Shown: positions 13,265-23,986 of the stretch, one piece after another
How the letters are laid out: each line of letters opens with the position of its first letter
Numbering within the stretch: the first letter of the stretch is position 1
Assembly (NCBI GenBank): GCA_942159475.1
Contig: OW804098.1
Span: forward strand, 4,564,383-4,628,382
From: Sthenelais limicola
Taxonomy: Eukaryota; Annelida; Polychaeta; Phyllodocida; Sigalionidae
Direction: 5' to 3'
DNA length: 64,000 nt
The notes under the pieces: model-generated
The model's input: the letters and a program-made list of their open reading frames with translations, nothing else
Databases searched by the model: none
What the model was told of the DNA's origin: nothing
Program-made: the position numbers and the translations under genes

Positions 13265-13440
13265 AGAGCTTCTCAGATCAGATAAGAATGGTATGTCAGT
13301 GATTGGATGCTTATGGGATTATAATGGTATTTTGCGGTCCTATTGGCATTATAATGGCATTTTGGCGTTTGGAGTGAGAGGCTTTCCATCAGTTCGAAGG
13401 GGCTCTCTCAAATTTGAGCCTAGACTGTATTTAAGATTAA
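13265..13440 (+). repeat. Family G dispersed repeat, copy 1
   Basis: It shares AGATCAGATAAGAATGGTAT, ATTATAATGGCATTTTG and GAAGGGGCTCTCTCAA with 15,355-15,550 and, inverted, with 16,850-17,160. Confidence 0.75.
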
Positions 13441-13650
13441 GAACTTGATAGATATTTGAACGTAGCTAAAAACACCCTCCATTCCCTTCAAACTGCTACC
13501 ATGTACTGAGAGGTGGAACTCTCTCCCAGCGACGGTGTATCTCACCTCGCTAAAAAAAAAGAACTTATTAGATGTATCTTGCACAGGTGACAGGAGACAT
13601 ACACGTGTGAATGAGTTGGACTAGGAATGAGCTACTTAATGATCTTATAA

Positions 13651-13860
13651 ATTCAATTCAATTCAATTGAACTTATTATTTATTTACACCTAAAAGTGTA
13701 GAAATAGGAGATATTCGTTTTTATAGTGATGACTTCTAGGTCTTCCCGTATGTTCCTGGACTAGACTACTGAACCTACGTTTAAGATTAAAGATAAATTA
13801 AAAAGGAAAAATCAAACCATTAAAGATGAAGTAAATTTTTGATATTTTTGAATCTTAATT
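13651..13860 (-). mobile_element. Putative LINE 3' end with (CAATT)n tail
   Basis: A CAATT pentamer run precedes sequence shared with 57,494-57,720 (TTTACACCTAAAAGTGTA, GACTTCTAGGTCTTCC, GATATTTTTGA). Short repeat tails next to such 3' ends are typical of non-LTR retrotransposons. No coding part remains. Confidence 0.5.
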
Positions 13861-13868
13861 TTACTATA

Positions 13869-15247
13869 TATAGTTTGGCGCCCGATTCCTTAACAGGGAA
13901 GGGGGAAGAGGGAAGGGGGGAAAGCCAGATGTGTTGGTCATTTAAAGGCAAACGCTACTATCTAGTGGAAAATGAAAATAAATGTCATTTTTCTGAAACT
14001 TTGGTATTTGATTCTTGAAGTGTTTCTGGTCATAAAGATGGAAAAAAATCAATGGGTCACCGTGCTCATTTTTGAATTACAGTGCTTCAAAATTTGGTAT
14101 ATCAAAATAACCAATGAGGACCAAAAGGGGGACTCATTTTGCAGTACCTCGACTTGATAGTTCATATTTGCTATTTATATTCACTCAATTTAAGTATAGT
14201 TAACAGTTTTGGAGAGAGTATTATTTGGCCAATAATTCTATGCCTCTTTTTTATAAAGTGAATTGTTATTTCTATTCTGAAAACAACAAATACCTGATGC
14301 GAATTTTAAATTAAAAACTCGAAAAAACGCACTATTTTTTACTTTTTTTTAATAAAAACAATTTTTTTTCTCCCCATCAAAATTAAATGTCATTTTTCTG
14401 ATACTTTAGTACATGATTCTTGAAGTATGTTTGTTCATAAAACTGGAAAAAAAATAATGGGTCGCCGTGCTCGTTTCTGAATTACAGAGCGTTGAAACAT
14501 GGCTAACAACTCAAAAATCTGCTGCTTTCAAAGTGTTCTATATTTCCTAAACATGTCTATTTCAGACAGCTACAATTATTTTTTTAACGTGATGACATAC
14601 ATTTTTTTCCTTTATATATTTAGAATATTACCTGCACTATATGTGTAGAAAATCTTGGGACAATAGGAGTTTCCGTTTTTGTTTTATTCCCAAAACCGTG
14701 AAAGAAAAATGCAGCATTCCCCAATAGACTTGCATAGTAAATGGGTACAACTGAGAGTACCCACAGCTAGCAGTATGTCCCAAACATGTCTATTTCAGAC
14801 AGCTACAACTTTTTTTTAAACGTGATGACATGTATTTTTTTTCCTTTTTATGTGTAGTATATAACCTAAACTATATGTGTAGAAAATTTTGGGACAGTAG
14901 GAGTAGCCATTAATTGTTTGTTTTATTCTATAAAATGTGAAGAAATGGGCCGTTTTCTCATAGACTGCAATGCTAAAGGAATAGTGCGTAAAATGCCCGT
15001 AGATTTGGTATGGGGAAAAAGGGGGCGTGGCAGTGAATAGTAGCGTTTGCCTTTAAGTGTCATTCAACGTCGCCTACCCGGGGATTGAAGCTAAAACAGG
15101 AGGAACTTTCCCCCAAATTGGGTCGAGGGAAGCGAGCCGACCCCATGGCCCAGCTGGTTTTTTATGAGGGTGTTAACTGATTAACAGGAACTACATCAGA
15201 CATCAGAGAGAAATCACCGTTGTTTAATTATCCTGTCATAAACTATA
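13869..15247 (-). mobile_element. Family D repeat (inverted), split by a TTAA-flanked element
   Basis: Outer parts 13,869-13,945 and 15,053-15,247 are the reverse complement of the family D copies at 38,397-38,713 and 40,040-40,374. The ends are TATAGTTT and AAACTATA. The break point matches an intact site near 40,291. Confidence 0.85.
13946..15052. mobile_element. TTAA-flanked non-autonomous transposon (piggyBac-like), 1.1 kb
   Basis: The termini AGGCAAACGCTACTA and TAGTAGCGTTTGCCT are inverted and flanked on both sides by TTAA (13,942-13,945 and 15,053-15,056). The empty site in the family D copy at 40,291-40,294 has a single TTAA. Precise TTAA duplication is the signature of piggyBac-class insertion. 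The interior has two internal duplications (AAATGTCATTTTTCTGA near 13,980 and 14,386; CATGTCTATTTCAGACAGCT near 14,551 and 14,786). There is no transposase. Confidence 0.85.
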
Positions 15248-15354
15248 CTGGTCTAATAGAGTCTATAAAGATAGATATAGGTGAAGGGAACAATGAGAAC
15301 AAGAAAACTACCGGTTCTCAGCTTCAAACATGTATGCGCTCTAGGTCCAAACCC

Positions 15355-15550
15355 TCAGATCAGATAAGAATGGTATGTCAGCATACTTCGTTAATTGGTT
15401 TCTGGCCTAGAACATGGCGATCTAATGGGAATATAATGACATTTTGTGGTCTTAATGGAATTATAATGGCACTTTGCAGTTTCAGGCAAGAGACTTTCCC
15501 TTCGTTTGAAGGGATTCTCTCAACTTTGGGCTTAGAGTGTATTAATGTAT
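15355..15550 (+). repeat. Family G dispersed repeat, copy 2
   Basis: It matches copy 1 in AGATCAGATAAGAATGGTAT and the ATTATAATGGCA segments. The 124-codon open frame over it is a repeat artefact. Confidence 0.75.
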
Positions 15551-16438
15551 CCCTGTGTAAACTTGGTGATTTGGATTTTACATTGAAAGGATAGAATTCT
15601 CATCATGAGTTTGTTGTTAAAAGTTATACCTTTGAACATCCATATATTTTCTTATAATACCTATTCATACAAAGTTCTTAATTAAACTGTTTCATATTTT
15701 CATAATGTCTCCAATTATTTTGTTACATATTTTCAAGAACATCAAGGAACAATAAGTTTAGGTATTACCTTATGGGTCCGTCACCCTTTTGCAAATATAC
15801 AGCTTTTACATAACAGTCATTTCATGGCGATAATAAATCTTTTGAATCACCACTGTTGTAAGGCACGTTGAATGTTCTATTACATGATTACATAAATATT
15901 AGAGTAATAATCCAAGTCAAACGTTCTCATTACTGCAAATCCTCACTTGGAATTAGGTCGAGAGGAAGAATCCTGTATTGATTGATTTTTGATTGATTTT
16001 ATTAGCACAAGCGTTACGTTATTCTCAGCTTGGAGCTTTAGGCATGATATATTTTATCTGACATCAACATTACTTACCAAATAATGTACTCTGTACCTTC
16101 TACTGAGCCTTTACCTTGTCCTGTGTGCCTACTGGGTGAATTTATATGCTCAGCCACAAACGTATAATATTCCGTTACTCTAAACGTTTAGGGAAAAATG
16201 AGCTAAAAAGTTTTAAGTTATTTGTTTTGTGGGCAGGTATGCAAATGTTGAATGAAAGACTAAACTCTACCAATATTTACCTGCCTGTTTGTGTTTTCTC
16301 TCCATCTAGACTTTAATGCTAGATCACCATCCCCAAGGCCGATTCTCTTGTTTTAAAGACAATCCCAAAGACAATTTTTTTTTATCTAAATCCCACATTA
16401 TATCTTAGCAAGCTGTTTAGTTCAGCTAACAAAAAAAA
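15551..16438. other. No feature recognised
   Basis: AT-rich sequence with no supported gene. Confidence 0.45.
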
Positions 16439-16670
16439 GTGTTTTCCGATTTAACCCCCTCCCCCTTACCTAAAACAACCTACCCTACCTTATTTTTTAA
16501 AAAATGACTGCCGAATTTTTTTTATCTTACCAAAAGAGCTAATTACAGAAAACCATTAAAAGTTACATTTTTATTTGGTTAGCCATTTTTCCCAGTTCCA
16601 TGAAGGTGGTATCCTTTAAAAAAAAATGTTAACCTCTTACGTAGTTTTCAGCCATATGAATCGGAAACAT
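16439..16670 (+). mobile_element. Family H MITE copy
   Basis: The inverted ends are GTGTTTTCCGATTTAA and TGAATCGGAAACAT. The interior is shared with the other two H copies. Confidence 0.7.
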
Positions 16671-16849
16671 CTATTTTTTTTGGCCTAACTGCCATGTTGG
16701 CAGGCCTGGCTTTTGCATCTGTTGGCCTCATTAAATTTAATGTGCAAGGACGCCGCCGCATACTTTGGGTCTCATCTTAATTATTTCATGTACAGTGGCC
16801 TGCCCACAACTTCCTTCATTGAACAAACTTGTGTAATATGAGCAGTACA

Positions 16850-17160
16850 GGCTAGGCTCAGAGTTGAGAGAGCCCCTTCAAACTGAGGGAAAGTCTATCA
16901 AGTCTAGGCTCAAAGTTGAGAGTCTCAGAGAGCCCGCCCCCTTCAAGTTGAGGGAAAGCCTATCCAGTCTAGGCTCAAATTTGAGAGAGCCCCTTCAAAT
17001 TGAGGGAAAGCCTCTCCAGTCTAGGCTCAAAGTTGAGAGAGCCCCTTCAAACTGAGGGACAGCCTCTTGCTTCAAACCGCAGAATGCCATTATAATGCCA
17101 TTAGGACCGCAACATACCATTATAATCCCATTAGGATGCCTATACTCCTGGGCCAGGAAA
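16850..17160 (-). repeat. Family G copy 3 with an internal ~70-bp tandem repeat
   Basis: The motif TCTAGGCTCAAAGTTGAGAG...CCCCTTCAAACTGAGGGA repeats about four times (16,853-17,060), followed by inverted family G sequence (CCATTATAATGCCATTAGG). Confidence 0.8.
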
Positions 17161-18410
17161 GTCATTAATGCAGTAGGCGTTCCCACCTAATAATAAGTAG
17201 CTATCAAAAAACGGATTAAATCAAACCGAAATATTCTCTCAAATACATAGCACCATTCACTGGAGGTCTCCTCGCTGCCATAGAAAACATGGCCTCATTA
17301 AATTCAGGATTCTGCATACTTTGGTTCTCTTTTTTAGGACTTTAAATTAAAAGGATAAAATACTTTGTTTCCCTTTTGTAGGACTTTAATTTAAAAGGAT
17401 AAAATTGCATGAACTATTACATTATAAGTAAATTAGTATACAAAAAAGTACATCCTAAATCAATTGGGAGTTGTGATTTCATGCTCTTATTTAATACTGT
17501 GTCAAAAGACTCATATTGTGTTTAAAAATATGAGTGATGTTTAATATTTTATACAGGAGTAATTTGAATCAATGAATGAGATAAAATCAATAACCTGTCT
17601 CTGACAACCTGAAAGTTCTAAAGTCTTCCCCATGTCTGGCTATATATGCTTTTAATGATATAAATAAAACTTTTTTTGAGACTTAAGGGCCTAGTCCACT
17701 AAGCCGATTCTCACAGAAGTTAGTGCAAAAGAGCAGTCAGGAGTAGAAAGCCCTAATGACCCCCTGACTTTTAGGGGTCAGGTGATTCCCATTAACACTT
17801 TTAGCCTTAGTCTTAGCCTTGTGGTTAAGCTTATCGCTGTATGCGGTGAACTGCAACGCTCGAGGAATGTAGCTTTCTGGACAGGACTGAGAGTCCTCTG
17901 CAGCGCAAAATCACATGAGAATCATCTTAGTTGACTTGGTTGACTTTACTCACTAGTGAAATACGCATTGTGCATAACTCACTCTAGATACGTTGTTATC
18001 AACGACCCCCTGACTATGTGGGGAGAGCCCTTGACTACACAGACCTGTGAACCTTGCTGTAAAACTAGGCCACACACACACCTGCACTTCCTGATGGTAA
18101 TATCAAGTTTTATTTCTTATAAGTGTCCCTATGTTTGGAAATGACTGACCAGAAAAGATTACACATAGAATTTAAACATTATTTTATTCAGGTTAATTAA
18201 GGCTGTGAGACACAATAGAATGGAATATAACTTATAGAATAATAGTACAATATGTGAAGCATACTTTCTTTTCTTTTTTTTGACAAGTTTTATTCATCAT
18301 ATCCTGCCTTCTTGGCGCATACAATACTAAAACAAGGGATTAATTCAGTTTTTCATGAATACAATATGTGAAGCATACTTTCTACAGTCACCTTGATTTT
18401 TACCCAGGAC
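17161..18410. other. No gene recognised; left flank of the giant transposon
   Basis: GAAATACGCATTGTGCATAA and ACTCACTCTA near 17,958-17,990 recur at 55,861-55,890, marking a short dispersed repeat. AATACAATATGTGAAGCATACTTTCT-like sequence occurs twice, near 18,247 and 18,361. Confidence 0.4.
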
Positions 18411-18428
18411 ACAATAGGAGCGATAAGT

Positions 18429-18481
18429 GTATCGCGAGAAACGACGTTGTTTGGGGGCCCAGGGACACCTCATTATCGCTC
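18429..18481 (+). repeat. Left terminal inverted repeat of the giant transposon
   Basis: It contains TCGCGAGAAA (from 18,432), then GGGACAC (18,462-18,468) and ATTATCGCTC (18,472-18,481). The reverse complement of 37,967-38,010 has the same three blocks in the same order, with a spacer of about 20 bases here and 11 on the right. A further ATAGG match lies just outside at 18,414-18,418. Confidence 0.75.
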
Positions 18482-18872
18482 ACTATAGATCTGCACCGGA
18501 AGTCATGAGCCGAAAGCTTGCCTGGGGAGAAACCTACATACAGATTCGGAGGCATAGTGTATTAATTAATGCCAGTAGAACGGTGACTAAAGTGTCATTT
18601 TGAAGACAATAAAAAATGCTTTTCAGTGATGTCAATTTTATTGGGTCATTACAAATTATAATTCATGTCAAAAAGCGGTGGTTATTCTTCTAGTGCAAAA
18701 TGGCGCTCTCACTCAACCACTACCGCTATCTCTCTCAGCAGCTTAACATCGGGTATAAAGGGATTTGGGAAATATATTCACCTCCAGTGGATCCCACTAA
18801 AATTATAATGAAAGGCAGTAACATGTGCCAGCTATCTATAAGTAAACACCGATTTCGTTACTTTGCCTTCCT

Positions 18873-18914
18873 GTGACGTCATGTTCAAGATGATGTCACG
18901 CTCATTTTCCCGCC
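18873..18914 (+). promoter_or_regulatory. Candidate promoter elements of the transposase gene (CRE-like and E2F-like)
   Basis: TGACGTCA at 18,874-18,881 matches the CREB/ATF consensus and TTTTCCCGCC at 18,905-18,914 matches the E2F consensus. The latter lies 56 bp before the chosen start codon. Function is inferred from the motifs only. Confidence 0.4.
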
Positions 18915-18970
18915 ACTCTCAGACTGAGTCACTGAACAGATGACGTTTGCAGCCATTGACAGCAATCAGT

Positions 18971-21900
18971 ATGGGACTGTGTTTTGTTCCTGGCTGTGAT
19001 CATCGAAGTGATGCTTGTGGAAAAAAGTGTTCGTTGTTTGCCTTCCCAAAGGATAGTGGAGAGAAAACGAAGTGGCAAAACCTGTGCAGGTGAGTTATTT
19101 TCACTCAACAATGGATTTTTTGAATTAGAAACAGTGGTCATGACAGAGGACGTCTCAAGCTAGGCTTCGGCGATAGGCTCTAGTCTATACACAAGGGTGT
19201 CAGGTGTGTGTGTCTTAGGGGGGGTCCCCACAAAATTGTTTTGAATTGTATTTCACAATAGTAATGCTGGAGCCAGGGGGAGACCTGTGTGTGACAGATT
19301 CAGTAAACTATATAATATGGGAGAATATCCAAATTCGGAGGGAGGGAGGTGCAGTGATGACTGTCACACATGAACTTTCAGATCTAGACTGTCAGTGTCA
19401 CGGTCAGTAGGCCTAGATGTTTTCTGCTCAAAACAGTTAATCATGCAATGATCTTACAAGTTGTCAAAAACGATAAATCAGAGATATATAAATACCTCTG
19501 ATAGCTATATATGTTGACTAATATTATCCCAAAGCACAGGTCTCAACTCTTTTGATTTTCGGAAATATTTACTGATATATGATGTCATTCATGGGGTAAT
19601 ATCCCACCAGCAAACTTCCCATTTCACTGATTATTTATTATCATGAATTAATACACCCCCTTTCGGATTGCCTTTAAATTAATCCCAGAGACTTAAAATT
19701 TGACATGCAGATAGATATATATGTTGACTAATACTATTCCAAAGCACAGGTCTCAACTCCGTTAATTACCGATAATATTTACTGATATATTATGTCATTC
19801 ATTTGGCAACATCCCACCAGCAAACTTTTCATTTCACTGACTATATTTATTACCATGAATTAATACACCCCCTTTCGGATTGCCTTTAAATTAATCCCAG
19901 AGACTTAAAATTTGACATGCAGATAGATATATATGTTGACTAATACTATTCCAAAGCACAGGTCTCAACTCCGTTAATTACCGATAATATTCACTGATAA
20001 TTCAGGGTTCACGAAACACGGTCCCCGCTCGCCCCAGGCGACCAGAATTTGGTAAGGACTAGTAGATCCTAACTGGCCACTCATCCTGTGGGCGAGTGGA
20101 AATTTTTGGGGAATTTAGACCATTTTTACCTACTCTAACAGGCCTACCGAAATATTGCATTAATAAGGGTTGAAATTAATGCTCTAATCATGCATTTTTG
20201 CGCGGAAAATTCCTTGATCCCACTCCAGCAGTAAAGCTGTGGCACACTGCAGAGGCACAATCAAAACGCCCTGGAAATATGCATGCTAACAGGGAGGGTT
20301 TGGGAAGTTAGTCAGACACCAGCGATTCTGATGAGGAAGTGTATTCATTTACTTATCTTTTAATTTTTGAAGAGGTAAAGGAAACATGTTTGCCTATAAT
20401 ATTTAACATGAATAAATAAATTCTCTATTCTTAGGTTTCTATCAATTATGAGGTATTTTAAATGTTATTCGATCATTAGTCAGCCCCCTGTCTCTACCTC
20501 TACCTTGCAACAAAAGATGCTGAAAAATGCCGAGGATATTGTAAGGACTAGCAGATTTCTATAAGGACTAGTGGTTTTATACTCTACTAGTCCTTTGGGC
20601 GAGTGCATGATGACCACGTTTCGTGAACCCTGGATATATTATGTCATTCATTCAAAACATTAAAAAAAATGAAAGATGAACTTAGTCTAGTCTCAAGCTC
20701 TGTCTGGACGGGACTTACATATCAGAATTTGTGACGATTATGATGTATTCCATTAACGTCTTCACTTTCTGAGAGTATTAATAATATTATGTCAAATGTT
20801 CAGACAAGGTTACCCGACATAGATACTCTAAGCAACCCATCATTGACAAAAACTACAAGTGTTTTTTTCTGTATTTTTTTAATACACTTGAGTTCACTTA
20901 CAATTTGAAATTTGCCTTATCGATATAATAACAAGAAATTGATATGCTCTTGAAGTGCATGAAATGAACTTTAATTTGATATATAAAACATGCCTCTAGG
21001 TTAATAACAAATGGGAGTTATGAATTTTCAAAAACTAAATTCGTCCAGTGGTGTAGGTTGCGGCCAAGTGCTGGCCGAGGCAAGATTTGTATTATTCTAC
21101 AAGAATGGCTCATCTAAGATGAATTGTTAAGGTTTAAGATCGGAATCTGCCTTCTGGACAATAGAAAACCCACTCTATATATGCCATGCCTTTTGCGATT
21201 GCAGACCCTTACCCCATACCCATCCGTCAGAACCATTTCCATCGAATTTGGAATATTTAGACAATAAAATATGAAACTGACTCTCCAGAGTCCTTATTGT
21301 GTGCATTTTAAAGTCCTTAAATTCTAGTCTCCCTAGTTAGTTGTTACCTTTACTTCCATAATTGTATCAATCACGGACAAGTGGTGGACGATTGATGAGT
21401 GGTGGTGGACGAATACTTCCACCAGTCCACTCGTCCACAATGAGAGTACTCTGTACTGACCCAAGGCATATTTTGACCCCTGATATATATTCAATATGAG
21501 CACAAACTGTTTCATACATAAGGTGGAACATAGAGCATGAAATGTCAACACCGAAATCTCTATGGAAATTGTGCAGAAAATAACCCAGAAGCCATCATTC
21601 TTCATGTAAAAATAAAAAATAAAAGATTTTCTTAGGCCCCCTCCCCTGCATGCACCTTGCCCACTGAGCTGTGGCCTGATTTGCCTTACAAAATAAAGCC
21701 CCCCCCCCCCCCTACATCAATACAAATCCCCCTTACTCAAAACCTTAACAAAACCCCTGAATTCATGGGGTAATATCCCACCAGCAAACTTCCCATTTCA
21801 CTGTCTATTTATCATCATGAATTAATACACCCCCTTTCGGATTGCCCTTAAATTAATCCCAGAGACTTAAAATTTGACATGCAGATAGCTATATATGTTG

Positions 21901-23986
21901 ACTAATACTATTCCAAAGCACAGGTCTCAACTCCGTTAATTACCGATAATATTTACTGATATATTATGTCATTCATTTGGCAACATCCCACCAGCAAACT
22001 TCCCATTTCACTGACTATTTATTATCATGAATTAATACACCCCCTTTCGGATTGCCCTTAAATTAATCCCAGAGACTTAAAATTTGACATGCAGATAGCT
22101 ATATATGTTGACTAATACTATTCCAAAGCACAGGTTTCAACTCCGTTAATTACCGATAATATTTACTGATATATTATGTCATTCATTTGGCAACATCCCA
22201 CCAGCAAACTTCCCATTTCACTGACTATTTATTATCATGAATTAATACACCCCCTTTCGGATTGCCCTTAAATTAATCCCAGAGACTTAAAATTTGACAT
22301 GCAGATAGCTATATATGTTGACTAATACTATTCCAAAGCACAGGTCTCAACTCCGTTAATTACCGATAATATTTACTTCTATCTACTTCCATCAGGAGGA
22401 TAGACCGAGAGGTGAGGAAAGATGACCGAATTTGTAGCTGCCACTTCAAAGATGGATTAAAGGAGAATGGACCAACCTTGTTTGAGTGGAACAAAGACAA
22501 AGTGTTTAACTTTCCTGATCCTGAACCCAGGTATGTAAGCCACATGTTGACAATAATTCTCTCCATTTTCTTAAAACGCGATGGCTGGACGGGACTGGAT
22601 AGTCATGTAATCAAATACTGGTTCCAGAAATAACCAATATACAAATACTATTCAGGGCAATTCTCAGAAAGATCAGAAAATGGTGTTAACTGGCACTCAC
22701 TTTGGTAATCATAGTCACGAATATTGGTGAAAGATGAATGCTGATTGCTAATTAAGTTATTATGTTAAATTTACATGAATAAAATACAATTTTCCTTATT
22801 TCATGTTATCATTTGTCCATCTACATTACTACAACTAAAGTAATCGTTGCTTGCTTTGAAGATAATCTCTATTATATTATTTATTCATAGGAAAAAGAGG
22901 ACCCGGAAAGCTGCAGCTTCTGGTAGTGCTACTTCTGCTGCACAGATGCATGACCACAGTTACCCCAATCCATGCACGACGTTGGGATGCAAGTTGAAGG
23001 TCCAAAAGGCAGAGGCTTTAGAAGAAGAGATAGAGAAGCTGAGAAGAGAAATTCGTCGCCTAGAAAGCAACCCAGATCGGTTCTCCATTGGTAAGATCAA
23101 GGACAAGGAGAGTGAGATGCTGCTGTACACCTCGCTGCCGTATGACGTTTTTGCAGTGTTAGTGACTTCCCTGCGGCAGTTTGATCTGGCCTACTACGCT
23201 GGGTGGAAGGTAAAGGTATTAGATATTCAGGACCAAATCCTTTTGACGTTAATGAAACTACGCCTTAACTTTCCAGATGCAGATCTAGGAATTCGGTTTG
23301 GCATTAGTACTGCAACGGTTTCTAATGTCTTCAACACAATTTTACATGCTTTGCATGAATTTCTTTTCGTAGGTGTATTGGCCCAGGGCATTCCCAGTCA
23401 ACTCAAATGCAAGGGATGCTTGCCCAAATCTTTTTCTGATTTTCAGTCTGCCCGGGTGGCCATTGATGCCACTGAGATAACACAGGATGTCCCCCATCAA
23501 TTGGACCATCAGGGTGCTACCTACAGTTCCTACAAGAGCCGCCACACTGTCAAGTCAGTAACAGCTGTTGCCCCAAATGGGACAATAGTCTATGCAAGTG
23601 CTCTCTTTCCAGGCTCCACATCTGATGTTGCCATTGTGAAGAAGACCAGAATGTTAGATGAATTTATTCCAGGGGACCTGATTCTTGCTGACAAGGGGTT
23701 CACACTACATGATCAACTACCTCAGGGAGTCAGCCTAAATATTCCACCTTTCTTAATAGGGAAGTCATACTTCACAAAGGAGGAAGCTGCGATGTGTCAA
23801 AAAATTGCCCGGGCCAGAATCCACGTAGAAAGAGCTAATGAGAGGATAAAGAATTTTAAGATTTTAGGTCACATTCCTGCAAACTATAGGTCTCTATCCA
23901 CAAAAATTTTTCAGGTTTGCTGTTGCCTTGTAAATTTGCAAGCACCTCTTCTGAAGGAAGTAGCTGACCAATATGAACAGCAATAG
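18971..23986 (+). CDS. THAP-domain DDE transposase (ISL2EU/PIF-Harbinger-like), 3 exons, 449 aa
   Basis: Exons are 18,971-19,089, 22,396-22,530 and 22,891-23,986; the donors are GTGAGT and GTATGT, the acceptors ATCAG and CATAG, and both introns are phase 2. The joined frame is 1,350 nt with no internal stop. Residues 1-85 form a THAP zinc finger: C4, C9, a FAFP motif at 23-26, W35, C53 and H56 (C2CH). Residues 124-144 look like a charged coiled coil. Residues 198-242 resemble the helix-turn-helix that precedes DDE_Tnp_4 domains. The catalytic triad is D277 (VAIDATEI), D352 (LADKGF) and E398 ([14 protein letters not shown]), with the conserved PGSTSD around D330. Known role of the family: nuclear DNA cutting and strand transfer at element ends, with THAP binding terminal DNA. 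The ATG gives a normal THAP start (MGLCFVPGC). The gene converges with the nuclease gene of the same element. Intron 1 (3.3 kb) carries the left 210-bp arrays and a MITE. Confidence 0.92.
19492..20002 (+). repeat. Left subterminal array, part 1 (~210-bp repeat, about 2.4 units)
   Basis: The landmark GTTGACTAAT recurs at 19,513, 19,723 and 19,935, giving units of 210 and 212 bp. Each unit also carries CACCCCCTTTCGGATTGCC and CACAGGTCTCAACTC. The third unit is cut by a hAT-like MITE at 20,003 and resumes briefly at 20,633. The array lies in transposase intron 1. Confidence 0.9.
20003..20632. mobile_element. hAT-like MITE inserted in the left subterminal array
   Basis: It is 630 bp long with terminal inverted repeats starting CAGGGTTCACGAAAC. 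Neighbouring array units show the empty site TCACTGATATATTATG. The right flank has GATATATT and the left has GATAATT, which is an 8-bp duplication with one base lost. The CAGGG terminus and 8-bp duplication are typical of hAT elements. No coding capacity is seen, so it is non-autonomous. Confidence 0.8.
20640..21757. other. Unique intron sequence of the transposase gene
   Basis: This stretch between the two left arrays is AT-rich and ends in a short poly-C tract near 21,700. No exon, repeat or further element was recognised. Confidence 0.5.
21758..22378 (+). repeat. Left subterminal array, part 2 (~210-bp repeat, about 3 units)
   Basis: GTTGAC landmarks lie at 21,897, 22,107 and 22,317, exactly 210 bp apart, and the units are nearly identical, so the amplification is recent. 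The array stops 17 bases before transposase exon 2. Confidence 0.9.

Noticed and set aside
15220..15594. 124-codon open frame, plus strand
   Set aside because: It overlaps dispersed family D and family G repeats whose other copies are not open.
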